Origin: Methylobacter sp.
GTDB lineage: Bacteria; Pseudomonadota; Gammaproteobacteria; Methylococcales; Methylomonadaceae
NCBI GenBank assembly: GCA_003158415.1
Contig: PMJA01000307.1
Span: 1-12,294, forward strand
Direction: 5' to 3'
DNA: 12,294 nucleotides
In this document: positions 1 to 7,163 of the stretch, piece by piece
How the letters are laid out: every line of letters begins with the position of its first letter
How positions within the stretch are numbered: the stretch's first letter is position 1
Position numbers and translations under genes: made by a program
The notes under the pieces: generated by a model
Databases searched by the model: none
What the model was told of the DNA's origin: nothing
Seen by the model: the letters and a program-made list of their open reading frames with translations, nothing else

Positions 1-185
1 ATTTATTGCGAGTTACCTTACGTGTTACAGGAGCAATTACTTTTGCATTTTTTGGTGAAATAAGGTATGGGTTTTCTGTTGGTTTCTTGCGGGTGCTGAT
101 TGAAACCATCAATCGTCGCCGCTTTGGGTGGCGTTGTTACCGCAATGGGGCAGGCGGTGCGGCAGGCGTCAGCGTGCCGGTGGGT

Positions 186-638
186 TTATTTTTTGGCTTT
201 ATTCAGCCGCAATGCCTCGCCGTAAGTCGTATCCGCATCGAAATCATCCCAGATAAATAACGGGTAAGCAACGGGGTTGGTTGGTATGGGCAGGGTGATT
301 ATATCGGCAATGCCGCAACCCATGCGGCCCAACGTATTAACCGTCCCTTTGATAAAACCGCCTCCTACGCCATAAAAGAAATTACCTTGGTTGATGGTGT
401 TAATCATATTTTTGGGTATTTCCAGTATACCGGTCGTCAAATTGGCAAAGCCAATGAGCGCCTTATTACCTATTTTTTCACCATAGCTGGCTGGCTGTAG
501 CGGAGCGTCGGCGTTGTTGCTATCGGGATTATAGACATAACCCTGTTGCTGCCCCATATCGGCTTGGGGCATCGGCGTATAAGCCATCAACAGGCCGGTG
601 AAAATAAGGGCAACATAAAAACGATAGTATTTAATCAT
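186..638 (-). CDS. Exosortase-system-associated protein, TIGR04073-like, secreted
   Basis: This 150-residue protein begins with a signal-peptide-like segment: a short basic start, then a hydrophobic stretch at about residues 8-20, with likely cleavage near PQA at 24-26. The mature part has the pattern I associate with the TIGR04073 family of exosortase-bearing bacteria: GFANLTTGILEIPKN near residues 63-77, then a Gly-rich segment and a late ITLPIPTNP motif. The molecular role of the family is unknown; export to the periplasm or outer membrane is inferred. The start is supported by a GAGGG ribosome-binding site 7 bp upstream. It lies 33 bp after tex and is probably co-transcribed. The stop follows a run of six A residues. 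One fewer A would open a Pro/Ala-rich tail of about 17 residues ending at 137, so the C terminus may be shortened. Family assignment is by memory of motifs. Confidence 0.75.
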   Translation of the reverse strand: MIKYYRFYVALIFTGLLMAYTPMPQADMGQQQGYVYNPDSNNADAPLQPASYGEKIGNKALIGFANLTTGILEIPKNMINTINQGNFFYGVGGGFIKGTVNTLGRMGCGIADIITLPIPTNPVAYPLFIWDDFDADTTYGEALRLNKAKK

Positions 639-671
639 ATCAAATCCCTCGGATGTTATTGAGATAGCGGG

Positions 672-2954
672 TTAGTTATTTTTCAGCGCCTTGGCGAAAG
701 CGTTAGCCATTAAATTCTGTGTTGGCGCTTGTTGTTTGGGCTTATGAGCCGCTGGCTTTGGATTATTGCGTTCGGGTCTGGCTACGACAGCCTCGGCATC
801 TGATTTCATGGATAGCGAAATACGCTTACGTTCGACATCCACTTCCAGCACTTTAACTTTGACCAGATCGCCGGTTTTTACCGCCTCTCTGGGATCTTTG
901 ATAAAGGTGTCCGATAAATGCGAGATATGTATCAGGCCATCCTGATGCACGCCTATATCAACAAACGCGCCGAAGTTGGCGACATTGGTCACCACGCCAT
1001 CCAGTCTCATGCCCGGCTCCAGGTCGCTGATTTTCTCAATGCCCGCCTTAAACGCCACGCTTTTAAATTCCGGCCTGGGATCGCGCCCGGGCTTTTCCAG
1101 TTCCTGTAGAATATCAGTAACCGTAGGCAGACCAAAGTGTTCATTAGTATAGTTTGAAGGATTAAGCGTCCGTAAAAAACCGCTTTGGCCTATTAAATCA
1201 CGGATAGATTTACCCGTGCCGGTGATAATGGCTTCGACAACCGGGTAAGCTTCGGGATGTACCGCAGACGCATCCAGCGGGTTGTCGCCGTTCATGACCC
1301 GCAAAAATCCTGCCGCTTGCTCATACGCTTTATCCCCCAATCGGGGCACTTTTTTTAATTGCTTGCGGTTAACAAACGGCCCGTTTTCATTGCGAAAAGC
1401 CACGATATTTTCACTGACGCTGGACGACAAACCGGACACCTGCTTTAGCAACGCAACGGATGCCGTATTCACATCAACACCGACTGCATTAACACAATCC
1501 TCAACGACCACATCCAGTCCCCTGGCTAATTGAAACTGATTGACGTCATGCTGGTACTGGCCCACGCCTATTGCTTTAGGATCAATTTTAACCAATTCCG
1601 CCAGCGGGTCTTGCAAGCGTCTGGCGATAGAAACCGCGCCGCGTAACGACACATCCAACTCAGGAAATTCCTTGGCCGCCAGTTCCGACGCGGAATAAAC
1701 CGATGCGCCTGCTTCCGAAACCGTTATTTTAGTAAACTTGAGATCGCTGTGGTATTTCATGACATCGGCAACCAGCTGATCGGTTTCCCGAGAACCCGTG
1801 CCGTTGCCTATGCTGACCAAATCGACGCGGTGTTTTTGTATCAGTTTTGCCAGCGTGGCGATGGATTCATCCCACTGTTTGCGCGGCGGATGCGGGTAAA
1901 TAGTCTCGGTCGCCAGCAATTTCCCCGTCGCATCGACTATCGCCGCCTTGACGCCGGTGCGTATGCCGGGATCCAGGCCCATCGTCGCCTTGGGGCCTGC
2001 CGGAGCGGCCAACAGCAAGTCCTTTAAATTACTAGCAAAAACGCGTATCGCTTCCAGTTCGGCAGCTTCCCGCAGCCGGAGTTTCAAGTCCAGGTCGATG
2101 CGCGTAAACAGCTTGATTTTCCAGGCCAAGCGGGCTGTCTCTGCCAGCCAGGCCTCGGCCGGTTTCGATAGGTCTTTAATATTAAGATGTAAAGCGACAA
2201 ATTGGGCGCATAGCGCATGCTCTTCTTTGTCTTCGACGCCGGGTTTTAGCGTTAGGCTCAAAAAATCCTCATTACGCCCGCGAAACAGCGCTAACGCTCG
2301 GTGCGATGGGATTTTATTGATGGCTTCCTGATAATCGAAATAATCCTTGAACTTTTCGGCAGCCTGTTCTTTTCCGGTGACGACGGTGGCGTGTATAAAA
2401 CCTTTTTGCCAGATCCGTTCGCGCAATCCGGCCAATAACTCGGCATCTTCAGAAATGCGCTCCATAATGATTTGCCGCGCGCCGTCCAGAGCAGCGGCGG
2501 TATCGTGTACGCCTTTATCCGCATCTATAAAATTAGCGGCAATAGACTCAGGAATGATGTTGCGGTCATTCAGAATGGTGTCGGCCAGCGGCTCCAGTCC
2601 TGCTTCACGCGCAATCTGTGCTTTGGTGCGGCGCTTGGGTTTATAAGGTAAATACAAATCTTCCAGCAGCGTTTTGGTGTCCGCCCCGTTAATGGCTCTT
2701 TCCAGCTCAGGCGACAGTTTGTCTTGCGATCGGATGCTGTCCAGTATGGTTTTACGTCGTTCGTTGAGTTCGCGCAAATACCCTAAACGCGCTTCCAGCT
2801 CCCTTAATTGCGTATCATCCAGACCGCCGGTGACTTCTTTGCGATAGCGGGAAATAAAAGGAACCGTCGCGCCCTCATCCAGCAACGCCACGGCGGCGCT
2901 GACTTGTTTGCTGTTAACAGATAATTCTTCGGCTATGCGTTGGATGACGTCCAT
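672..2954 (-). CDS. tex: Tex, S1-domain RNA-binding transcription accessory protein
   Basis: Tex is a conserved cytoplasmic nucleic-acid-binding protein linked to transcription and RNA handling; its exact reaction is not settled. At 760 residues it has the usual length. The N-terminal helical Tex domain contains the family motifs [17 protein letters not shown] (about 31-47) and [20 protein letters not shown] (about 97-116). A YqgF/RNase H-like domain starts at [10 protein letters not shown], residue 325. Helix-hairpin-helix motifs cover about 490-556, with NENGPF and [19 protein letters not shown]-terminal S1 domain covers about 645-718 ([20 protein letters not shown]). A Lys/Pro/Gln-rich tail follows. 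The ATG at 2954 matches the conserved Tex N terminus, although no good Shine-Dalgarno is visible. The gene is intact and probably heads a two-gene unit with the secreted protein downstream. Confidence 0.97.
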   Translation of the reverse strand: MDVIQRIAEELSVNSKQVSAAVALLDEGATVPFISRYRKEVTGGLDDTQLRELEARLGYLRELNERRKTILDSIRSQDKLSPELERAINGADTKTLLEDLYLPYKPKRRTKAQIAREAGLEPLADTILNDRNIIPESIAANFIDADKGVHDTAAALDGARQIIMERISEDAELLAGLRERIWQKGFIHATVVTGKEQAAEKFKDYFDYQEAINKIPSHRALALFRGRNEDFLSLTLKPGVEDKEEHALCAQFVALHLNIKDLSKPAEAWLAETARLAWKIKLFTRIDLDLKLRLREAAELEAIRVFASNLKDLLLAAPAGPKATMGLDPGIRTGVKAAIVDATGKLLATETIYPHPPRKQWDESIATLAKLIQKHRVDLVSIGNGTGSRETDQLVADVMKYHSDLKFTKITVSEAGASVYSASELAAKEFPELDVSLRGAVSIARRLQDPLAELVKIDPKAIGVGQYQHDVNQFQLARGLDVVVEDCVNAVGVDVNTASVALLKQVSGLSSSVSENIVAFRNENGPFVNRKQLKKVPRLGDKAYEQAAGFLRVMNGDNPLDASAVHPEAYPVVEAIITGTGKSIRDLIGQSGFLRTLNPSNYTNEHFGLPTVTDILQELEKPGRDPRPEFKSVAFKAGIEKISDLEPGMRLDGVVTNVANFGAFVDIGVHQDGLIHISHLSDTFIKDPREAVKTGDLVKVKVLEVDVERKRISLSMKSDAEAVVARPERNNPKPAAHKPKQQAPTQNLMANAFAKALKNN

Positions 2955-3150
2955 TTTTTAATATCGAGTGCGGTTTAAAATGACTGCATTGTAGCAGTTG
3001 GACGGCAGTTCTTCAGAATTCTTAGGCGACTATTGTTGAGCGTGTTTCTTAATCCGATCTCAACGCCAATGTAAAACTACACATAAAAGCCGCTTTAATT
3101 ACAGAGGAAAATTGGCAAAAGCTTCCATGATTATTTTAGATACATAAGTG
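2955..3150. other. Intergenic gap between tex and rloB-like gene
   Basis: This 196-bp spacer lies upstream of tex and downstream of the RloB-like gene, both on the minus strand. Apart from the possible tex -10 box I see no gene, no RNA and no convincing terminator for the RloAB unit; only a 4-bp AAAG/CTTT stem near 3090 followed by a few T residues on the minus strand. Read-through from RloAB into tex cannot be excluded. Confidence 0.4.
2988..2993 (-). promoter_or_regulatory. Possible -10 box of a tex promoter
   Basis: On the minus strand TACAAT stands 33 bp upstream of the tex ATG. A poor -35 candidate (CTGAAG) lies 17 bp further upstream. This would give a leader of roughly 25 nt. The call rests only on the -10 match and position. 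Confidence 0.3.
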
Positions 3151-3768
3151 TTACAGAGCTTCTTGGGGTAAAGATAATTTTTCAAAGAAATCAAGCAGCT
3201 CATGTAGTCTGGTGCTCGGATTCATTTCCTCGCTGACCATTGCTTCTGCGAGAACTTTAGGGGCTATTCGGCGCGCCTCGTCAAAACGCTTTCCCAGTAG
3301 CAACTTAAAGATACTCAAATCCTTGCCTTTTTCGTAGTTTTCCAAGCCAGGATAAGTGCATAAGTCTTTGATAAGCAAGTCTGCCGCCGAGTGTTTTCCA
3401 GCCCCAGCATAAGGCTTACGACTGTAACCAAAATGCAATAACAGCCAGAATTCAAAGCATGGGTAAGAGACAATGATGTCGACTTTTTCTGCTGCCTTGG
3501 CTAAGATCAACGCCTCATCAAAGTTTTGGTGTGTATCTCTGTCTATGGCGCAAAAAATATGATCAAATTTCTTTTGGCGACTAATCGCTTCTTTAACAAT
3601 ACCCTTAGGGTCGGTTTTTCCGCAATGAATAATTTCTACCGATACTTTGACACGAAAATACAGGCTCGCATCTTCCAAATAGCGTTTTCCCGATTTAGTG
3701 TCTTCGCAAATGACTAATACTTTTGGTTGTGGTTTAAAGCGCGGCTTTGACCGTTCAAAGCGAGCCAT
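3151..3768 (-). CDS. rloB: RloB/AbiLii-like protein, predicted Toprim-type nuclease effector
   Basis: This 205-residue protein has the features of the RloB family. After a basic N terminus comes VLVICEDTKSGKRYLED (about 17-33), with Glu22 in the position of the Toprim acidic residue. AIDRD follows at 74-78, giving a DxD pair (Asp76, Asp78). The signature SYPCFEFWLLLHF lies at 101-113. Toprim-like proteins bind Mg2+ and cut or ligate nucleic acid, so a nuclease effector role is likely but inferred. The ATG at 3768 has an AGGGG ribosome-binding site about 7 bp upstream, inside the end of the ATPase gene. Only 2 bp separate it from that gene, which points to translational coupling and a shared complex. 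RloA/RloB pairs were first named as ORFs linked to restriction loci and correspond to the AbiLi/AbiLii phage-abortive pair. No restriction-modification gene is visible here. Confidence 0.88.
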   Translation of the reverse strand: MARFERSKPRFKPQPKVLVICEDTKSGKRYLEDASLYFRVKVSVEIIHCGKTDPKGIVKEAISRQKKFDHIFCAIDRDTHQNFDEALILAKAAEKVDIIVSYPCFEFWLLLHFGYSRKPYAGAGKHSAADLLIKDLCTYPGLENYEKGKDLSIFKLLLGKRFDEARRIAPKVLAEAMVSEEMNPSTRLHELLDFFEKLSLPQEAL

Positions 3769-3770
3769 GT

Positions 3771-5009
3771 TTAACCCCTGCGCACAAATGGCAGTCCGCG
3801 ATAGCGACCTTCGTAATAACGTTTTTCCAGATCTTCGCTTTCCCTGCCCTCAAAATCATGGATAGAGCGTAATTGTGTAGCGCCGTTGGCGTCGCGCTCG
3901 GTCAGCCAGAATTGATCGCGGCGCAATAATTTGGCATCCATCAGGTGGGTGTCATGCGTGGTGAAAATAAGCTGAGCAGGTGAGTCGGATTTAAGATGTT
4001 TCGCCACCAAAGAGATAACAATTTCAGGATGAAGGCTGCTGTCCAGTTCGTCAACTACTAAGGTGCGGTTTTTCTTGGTAAGGTTTGATTTGGCATGAGC
4101 ACGCCAAGGTAGCCAGAATCCAATCAGGTTTTTAGTACCCTCCGATTCTTCCTGAAAATCAAACTCGGCTTCTCCCAGCGCTGTTCGATGCGTCAATACC
4201 GTTTTGCTTTTCGGTTTTGTACTCAGAGCTTGCAGTAAACCTGTTGAAAGGGACTCTATTTGATCGACGCGGATATTGGTGACAGGAACATCTACCTCTT
4301 GCAGAAACGAAGAAATCTCTTCGGCGAAAAATGGATTGTCCTTTGCGAGTTCCTGACTACTATCTGCCCAACTCTTCATATCACCAGAAACGATCATGAA
4401 TCCTGTTTGTAACCATGTCAGCGGCTCCCTTAATTGTTTCAAGTCCTCGCTACTATTTGCTACGGCCTGGGCAAGAAACAATACCTGCGGCCCGGTGGAT
4501 TTTTTCCATAATTCATGTAAATCATTGCCGCCTTCCAGCTCGCCAAAGGTATACTCATCACCAGAAGGCGAGTGACGACGGTCGTATAACAGCGTTTCTT
4601 TTCCTTTTGGAAATGCAATCAGGCGTTCTTCAACGATGCGTTCTTGGGTTAAGGCCAGTTCAAACTCATAGCGTTGTTCGGCATAAATAAAGTGCAGCTC
4701 AATACGGGTGGGTTGATCGGCCAACTGCGGGTCAAAGCGAAATGGAAAAACTGGGAGTGCTGTAGGTTGTGCGCTGGGTTGGCGATTAGCAATATATCTA
4801 ACAATATCGAACGCTTTAAATAGATTACTTTTACCCGATGCGTTTGGGCCATAGATGGCGGCAATCTTTAACAGATCAGGGAGTTTTTCGCCCTTAACAA
4901 CAGGCTTAAATACGTTATCGCCCTTCTTCAATCTAGGCGCTGCAACCATGGAAAAGGTTTGCTTTTCTCGAAAAGAACGATAATTGCTGATAGAGAATTC
5001 GATTAACAT
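3771..5009 (-). CDS. rloA: RloA/AbiLi-like AAA15 ATPase, predicted phage-defence sensor
   Basis: This is an SMC/ABC-like ATPase of the AAA15 group, 412 residues, normal for RloA. The N terminus MLIEFSISNYRSFRE is typical. Walker A is GPNASGKSN at 54-62. A SEGTKNLIGFW motif precedes Walker B, TLVVDELDSSLHP, with Asp320 and Glu321. The switch His is in FTTHDTHLMD (His352). The C terminus has the RYYEGRYRGLPF ending seen in the family. By analogy with AbiL and with other AAA15-plus-Toprim systems such as PARIS, the ATPase is expected to sense phage and control the partner nuclease; this is inference. All catalytic motifs are present, so the gene looks functional. The ATG at 5009 is preceded by GAGA at 7 bp. 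Upstream DNA is very AT-rich, consistent with a promoter, but I cannot place the boxes with confidence. Confidence 0.92.
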   Translation of the reverse strand: MLIEFSISNYRSFREKQTFSMVAAPRLKKGDNVFKPVVKGEKLPDLLKIAAIYGPNASGKSNLFKAFDIVRYIANRQPSAQPTALPVFPFRFDPQLADQPTRIELHFIYAEQRYEFELALTQERIVEERLIAFPKGKETLLYDRRHSPSGDEYTFGELEGGNDLHELWKKSTGPQVLFLAQAVANSSEDLKQLREPLTWLQTGFMIVSGDMKSWADSSQELAKDNPFFAEEISSFLQEVDVPVTNIRVDQIESLSTGLLQALSTKPKSKTVLTHRTALGEAEFDFQEESEGTKNLIGFWLPWRAHAKSNLTKKNRTLVVDELDSSLHPEIVISLVAKHLKSDSPAQLIFTTHDTHLMDAKLLRRDQFWLTERDANGATQLRSIHDFEGRESEDLEKRYYEGRYRGLPFVRRG

Positions 5010-5087
5010 GCAGAAATCTCGCAGTTATAGGGTTATTTTTGTTAGTAATATAACTTATTTTAATGTTATCTGCAGATTTTCTGCTTT

Positions 5088-5096
5088 TGCTATAAT
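5088..5096 (+). promoter_or_regulatory. Extended -10 promoter for the ykgJ-like gene
   Basis: TGCTATAAT is a perfect extended -10 element (TGn followed by TATAAT). No good -35 is seen at the normal spacing, which is acceptable for extended -10 promoters. Transcription would start near 5103 and give a leader of about 120 nt that contains two hairpins. Confidence 0.5.
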
Positions 5097-5104
5097 ATTT
5101 TCCT

Positions 5105-5131
5105 GCCCGGCAATTCTCCAGAATGTCGGGC
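5105..5131. repeat. Imperfect palindrome in the ykgJ leader
   Basis: GCCCG (5105-5109) pairs with CGGGC (5127-5131), and inside it ATTC (5113-5116) pairs with GAAT (5121-5124) around a 4-nt loop. It lies just after the predicted transcription start, so it would fold at the 5' end of the leader RNA. Confidence 0.45.
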
Positions 5132-5147
5132 ACGATGAAGCCAAGGG

Positions 5148-5168
5148 TGGGCACGCTTTTTGTGCCCA
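5148..5168. repeat. Perfect 7-bp inverted repeat in the ykgJ leader
   Basis: TGGGCAC (5148-5154) and GTGCCCA (5162-5168) form a 7-bp stem with a T-rich 7-nt loop. No U tract follows on the plus strand, so a simple terminator is unlikely. The sequence has the look of a dispersed intergenic repeat, which I cannot verify from one window. Confidence 0.55.
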
Positions 5169-5224
5169 TGCTAAACAATGCGGTGATGTGTTGATTACGA
5201 TTGATTATAGTTAAAAGGCCGGAT

Positions 5225-5737
5225 ATGAAAATGAACACACTGACCCAACTCCATGCCGACATCGACGCGCGCGTAAAAGCGGTCAGCGAAGACAATCCCG
5301 ATTGGCTATGCCGCCTGGGCTGCGACAGCTGTTGTAGGCGGCTCGCCGAAGTGCCCAGGCTTACGGTGGAGGAATGGGATTTACTGCGGGCCGGACTGGA
5401 CGCATTGCTACCGGAGCGGCTACGGGAAATTGATCGGGATGTCTCCGCGCTGGCCGGGCAGACTTCACTCCCTATCGTCTGTCCGATGTTGGATCAGTCG
5501 GCGGGAGCCTGTCTGGTCTACGCCCACCGCCCGGTGGCTTGCCGCACTTATGGCTTTTATGTCCAGCGTGATCAGGGCCTGTACTGTAAGGACATCGACG
5601 CGCGCGTGGCTGACGGCGACTGGGCCGGGGTGGTATGGGGCAACCACGACACCATCGATCGCCGTCTCGGCGGCCTGGGCGACACCCGCGACTTGACTGA
5701 GTGGTACGCGAGCTGGAAAGCGCGTAGGGCGGAATAG
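5225..5737 (+). CDS. YkgJ-family cysteine-cluster protein
   Basis: This 170-residue soluble protein belongs to the YkgJ/UPF0153 group, which has conserved cysteines thought to bind zinc or an iron-sulfur cluster; the function is not established. The signature is visible as Cys29-x3-Cys33-x2-Cys36-Cys37, then CPML at Cys86, Cys96, and RPVACRTYG with Cys106; Cys121 is an extra one. I start it at the ATG at 5225 because AAGG lies 6 bp upstream; an ATG 24 bp earlier at 5201 has no such site, and another follows at 5231. It is the only plus-strand gene here, divergent from rloA and convergent with the caspase-like gene. Its last codons (RRAE and stop) lie inside a MITE-like palindromic element, so the native C terminus may have been replaced. 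Its codon use is GC-richer than that of its neighbours. Confidence 0.87.
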   Translation: MKMNTLTQLHADIDARVKAVSEDNPDWLCRLGCDSCCRRLAEVPRLTVEEWDLLRAGLDALLPERLREIDRDVSALAGQTSLPIVCPMLDQSAGACLVYAHRPVACRTYGFYVQRDQGLYCKDIDARVADGDWAGVVWGNHDTIDRRLGGLGDTRDLTEWYASWKARRAE

Positions 5738-5809
5738 CGTAGCGTATTCCGCCGAATGTTTTGTGATTTCCATGCGGTGCAATACGGCTATCACCTATTG
5801 CACCCTACG
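5723..5809. repeat. MITE/REP-like composite palindromic element
   Basis: The 87-bp element is bounded by CGTAGGG (5723-5729) and CCCTACG (5803-5809). The outer 14 bp form terminal inverted repeats with two mismatches. It contains two strong hairpins: GGCGGAATA/TATTCCGCC (5728-5736 with 5745-5753) and GGTGCAATA/TATTGCACC (5776-5784 with 5796-5804), each a 9-bp perfect stem. The left end overlaps the end of the YkgJ-family gene and supplies its stop codon. No transposase is encoded. It sits between convergent genes and could act as a bidirectional transcription stop, although U tracts are lacking. Confidence 0.75.
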
Positions 5810-5848
5810 AATTGCATCTTACACGTTACAAAATCCGTTCCGTGAGGA

Positions 5849-6490
5849 TCATTTACCTACTAACTTCACAGTATAATCGTTGGTTCGCTCATCCCAACAA
5901 TACACACGGAAGTCCAGGTCATTAATAAGCCCTGAGACGGCTGAGTTTAGCCAATTACTTGTGTTTTTGATACGGGATAGTGGAGTACCTTCCTGCATAA
6001 GATAATGATGCCAGAAGATCAGATCCAAGGCTGAAGACTTAATGAAGTCGATTTCTTTTCCATATCCCGCCACCCAAGTGATTTTTTTATTGCCGTATAA
6101 TAATTGTTCCAGAGTTGAGTGTTGACCAAATAAACAACTTCCAAAATAGATGCCGTGAAATCTTCCTCGATCTATATCAGATGAGGAAATGGCTTCATCG
6201 ATTTTTTGCAAAGAGATACAATCACCATTAGCCCCATGGATTCCTTGTTCTGAGCCATGGGCTGCAACGTAGATACAATGAATGCCATTCTGCTTTTTTA
6301 AACGTTGAACTATCTCATGAAAAGCATGTTCATCGTTAAACATCTCGTAATGATAGCTTTGCGAATCACTAAACTTGATGTTGCAGAGAAAATCAAACAG
6401 TTCTCTGATGGATGTATTTCGACGGGATTTTTGTGAGGGATACCATTTGCCTTCAAGAACAGCCAAACGGGATGCATTTAATTTATTCAT
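5849..6490 (-). CDS. Small caspase-like (clan CD) protease-fold protein, possibly DUF6642
   Basis: This 213-residue stand-alone protein has a likely caspase-type catalytic dyad. IHCIYVAAHGSEQG places His78-Gly79 after a hydrophobic beta strand. FHGIYFGSCLFGQ places Cys119 after a second strand, 41 residues later, which is the spacing expected for clan CD peptidases. Other motifs are VLEGKWYPS near the N terminus (11-19), ITWVAGYGKEIDFIKSSALDL (137-157) and a mixed C-terminal region. I recall similar small proteins under DUF6642 but am not sure of the name. There is no signal peptide, membrane segment or fused sensor domain, so it would act in the cytoplasm. The start has no clear ribosome-binding site. 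It is visibly AT-richer than its neighbours, suggesting transfer. Its substrate and role are unknown; proximity to RloAB and VapBC suggests defence or cell death by association only. Confidence 0.72.
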   Translation of the reverse strand: MNKLNASRLAVLEGKWYPSQKSRRNTSIRELFDFLCNIKFSDSQSYHYEMFNDEHAFHEIVQRLKKQNGIHCIYVAAHGSEQGIHGANGDCISLQKIDEAISSSDIDRGRFHGIYFGSCLFGQHSTLEQLLYGNKKITWVAGYGKEIDFIKSSALDLIFWHHYLMQEGTPLSRIKNTSNWLNSAVSGLINDLDFRVYCWDERTNDYTVKLVGK

Positions 6491-6528
6491 AGAGGGTTTC
6501 TAATAATGAGAAACGATGTATCAAACGT

Positions 6529-6549
6529 GACGGGACTTGCAATCCCGTC
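6529..6549. repeat. Inverted repeat GACGGGA/TCCCGTC
   Basis: A perfect 7-bp stem (6529-6535 with 6543-6549) encloses a 7-nt loop. It lies about 40 bp upstream of the caspase-like gene, where it could also affect that gene's promoter. It resembles the short dispersed hairpins common in intergenic DNA. Confidence 0.55.
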
Positions 6550-6623
6550 TCTAATGTTTTCACGATGTTCAAGTCAAACATTCGTTAAACCTACCAAGCG
6601 CTTGCGGGGGGAGTTTTGATCAT

Positions 6624-6637
6624 CCTTACATGTAAGG
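6624..6637. repeat. Perfect 14-bp palindrome CCTTACATGTAAGG
   Basis: The sequence is fully self-complementary with no loop. This fits a dimeric protein binding site better than an RNA hairpin. It lies about 135 bp upstream of the caspase-like gene on its promoter side, so an operator is possible but unproven. Confidence 0.4.
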
Positions 6638-6681
6638 TGATTTTCGGTAATAAATATCCCCAACCTTATTCGCTTTTGTTT

Positions 6682-6725
6682 ACCGCGAAGACACATTATC
6701 GTGCTTTTCTTCGTGTCTTCGTGGT
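6682..6725. repeat. Long hairpin repeat with 13-bp arms
   Basis: ACCGCGAAGACAC (6682-6694) is complementary to GTGTCTTCGTGGT (6713-6725) with one G-T wobble, leaving an 18-nt loop. The arms resemble a repeat common in intergenic regions of many proteobacteria; copy number here cannot be judged from one window. Confidence 0.65.
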
Positions 6726-6736
6726 GAATTAAAATA

Positions 6737-6769
6737 GGTAATCCGGGTAAGTTCTTTCCCGGAAATCAC
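6737..6769 (-). terminator. Possible intrinsic terminator of vapBC
   Basis: Just downstream of the toxin stop, TCCGGG (6742-6747) pairs with CCCGGA (6758-6763), extended with gaps by GGT/ACC at the outer ends. On the minus strand the stem is followed by an A/T-rich stretch (CTATTTTAATT) rather than a clean T run, so the call is tentative. Confidence 0.35.
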
Positions 6770-6776
6770 CTAAGGA

Positions 6777-7163
6777 CTAAACCAACCGCACCGGCCCTGG
6801 ATATTTCGCCACCAAAGCATCCGCCGTCAGTAAGGTGATTCCTTCAACGATAGCTTGCGCAACAAGAATGCGGTCGAATGGGTCTTTATGGATTGGGGGC
6901 AAACTATCGATGGAAACGGCATGCTCGGCGGTAATAGCCAATTCCTGATAACCGTTGTCCAGCAGTCCACGGCGCAACACTCTTGCATCCACCTGAAAAT
7001 CGGAACGCCCAAGGCCGCGTTTGATGGCGATTTCCCAAAGGCTGGCCGCGCTAAAAAGCAATTCGTTCGACGGGTTTTCCAATAATGGGCGGGCAACTAC
7101 CGACAATTGGTCAGGCGAACCCGCTGCCCATAATAACAAGTGGGTATCCAATAACAGCTTCAT
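6777..7163 (-). CDS. VapC-family PIN-domain toxin
   Basis: This 128-residue protein is a complete PIN-domain RNase of the VapC type II toxin class, which cuts specific RNAs and slows growth when freed from its antitoxin. The acidic catalytic residues are visible: Asp6 in LLLDTHLLLW, Glu44 in SLWEIAIK, Asp94 in HKDPFDR, and Asp115 in LLTADA. The HKDPFDRILVAQA segment is typical of the PIN group paired with Phd/YefM antitoxins. Its ATG overlaps the antitoxin stop by 4 bp (ATGA), so translation is probably coupled and the antitoxin made first. No truncation is seen. The actual RNA target cannot be read from the sequence. Confidence 0.93.
   Translation of the reverse strand: MKLLLDTHLLLWAAGSPDQLSVVARPLLENPSNELLFSAASLWEIAIKRGLGRSDFQVDARVLRRGLLDNGYQELAITAEHAVSIDSLPPIHKDPFDRILVAQAIVEGITLLTADALVAKYPGPVRLV

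Larger units (their letters stand above)
6491..6776. other. Repeat-rich intergenic region between caspase-like gene and vapC
   Basis: This 286-bp stretch holds no credible ORF. It contains four or more separate palindromes, listed individually, plus a short CAAGCGCTTG palindrome at 6595-6604. It should carry the promoter of the caspase-like gene near its left end and the transcription end of vapC at its right end. Confidence 0.6.

Noticed and set aside
6..260. Plus-strand ORF of 84 codons at the left edge
   Set aside because: It overlaps the well-supported minus-strand TIGR04073-like gene, has no recognisable motif, and its composition looks like a shadow frame.
5148..5168. Intrinsic terminator between rloA and ykgJ
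   Set aside because: The stem has no T run after it on either strand and lies between divergent promoters, where no terminator is needed.
3151..6490. RloAB plus YkgJ plus caspase-like protein as one new multi-gene immune system
   Set aside because: YkgJ is on the opposite strand, lacks defence features, and separates the parts; the spacers contain repeats. Only the RloAB pair is tightly coupled, so a joint system is not supported from this window.
5105..6769. CRISPR array from the series of palindromes
   Set aside because: The palindromes differ in sequence and spacing and are split by genes; there are no repeated direct units and no cas gene.
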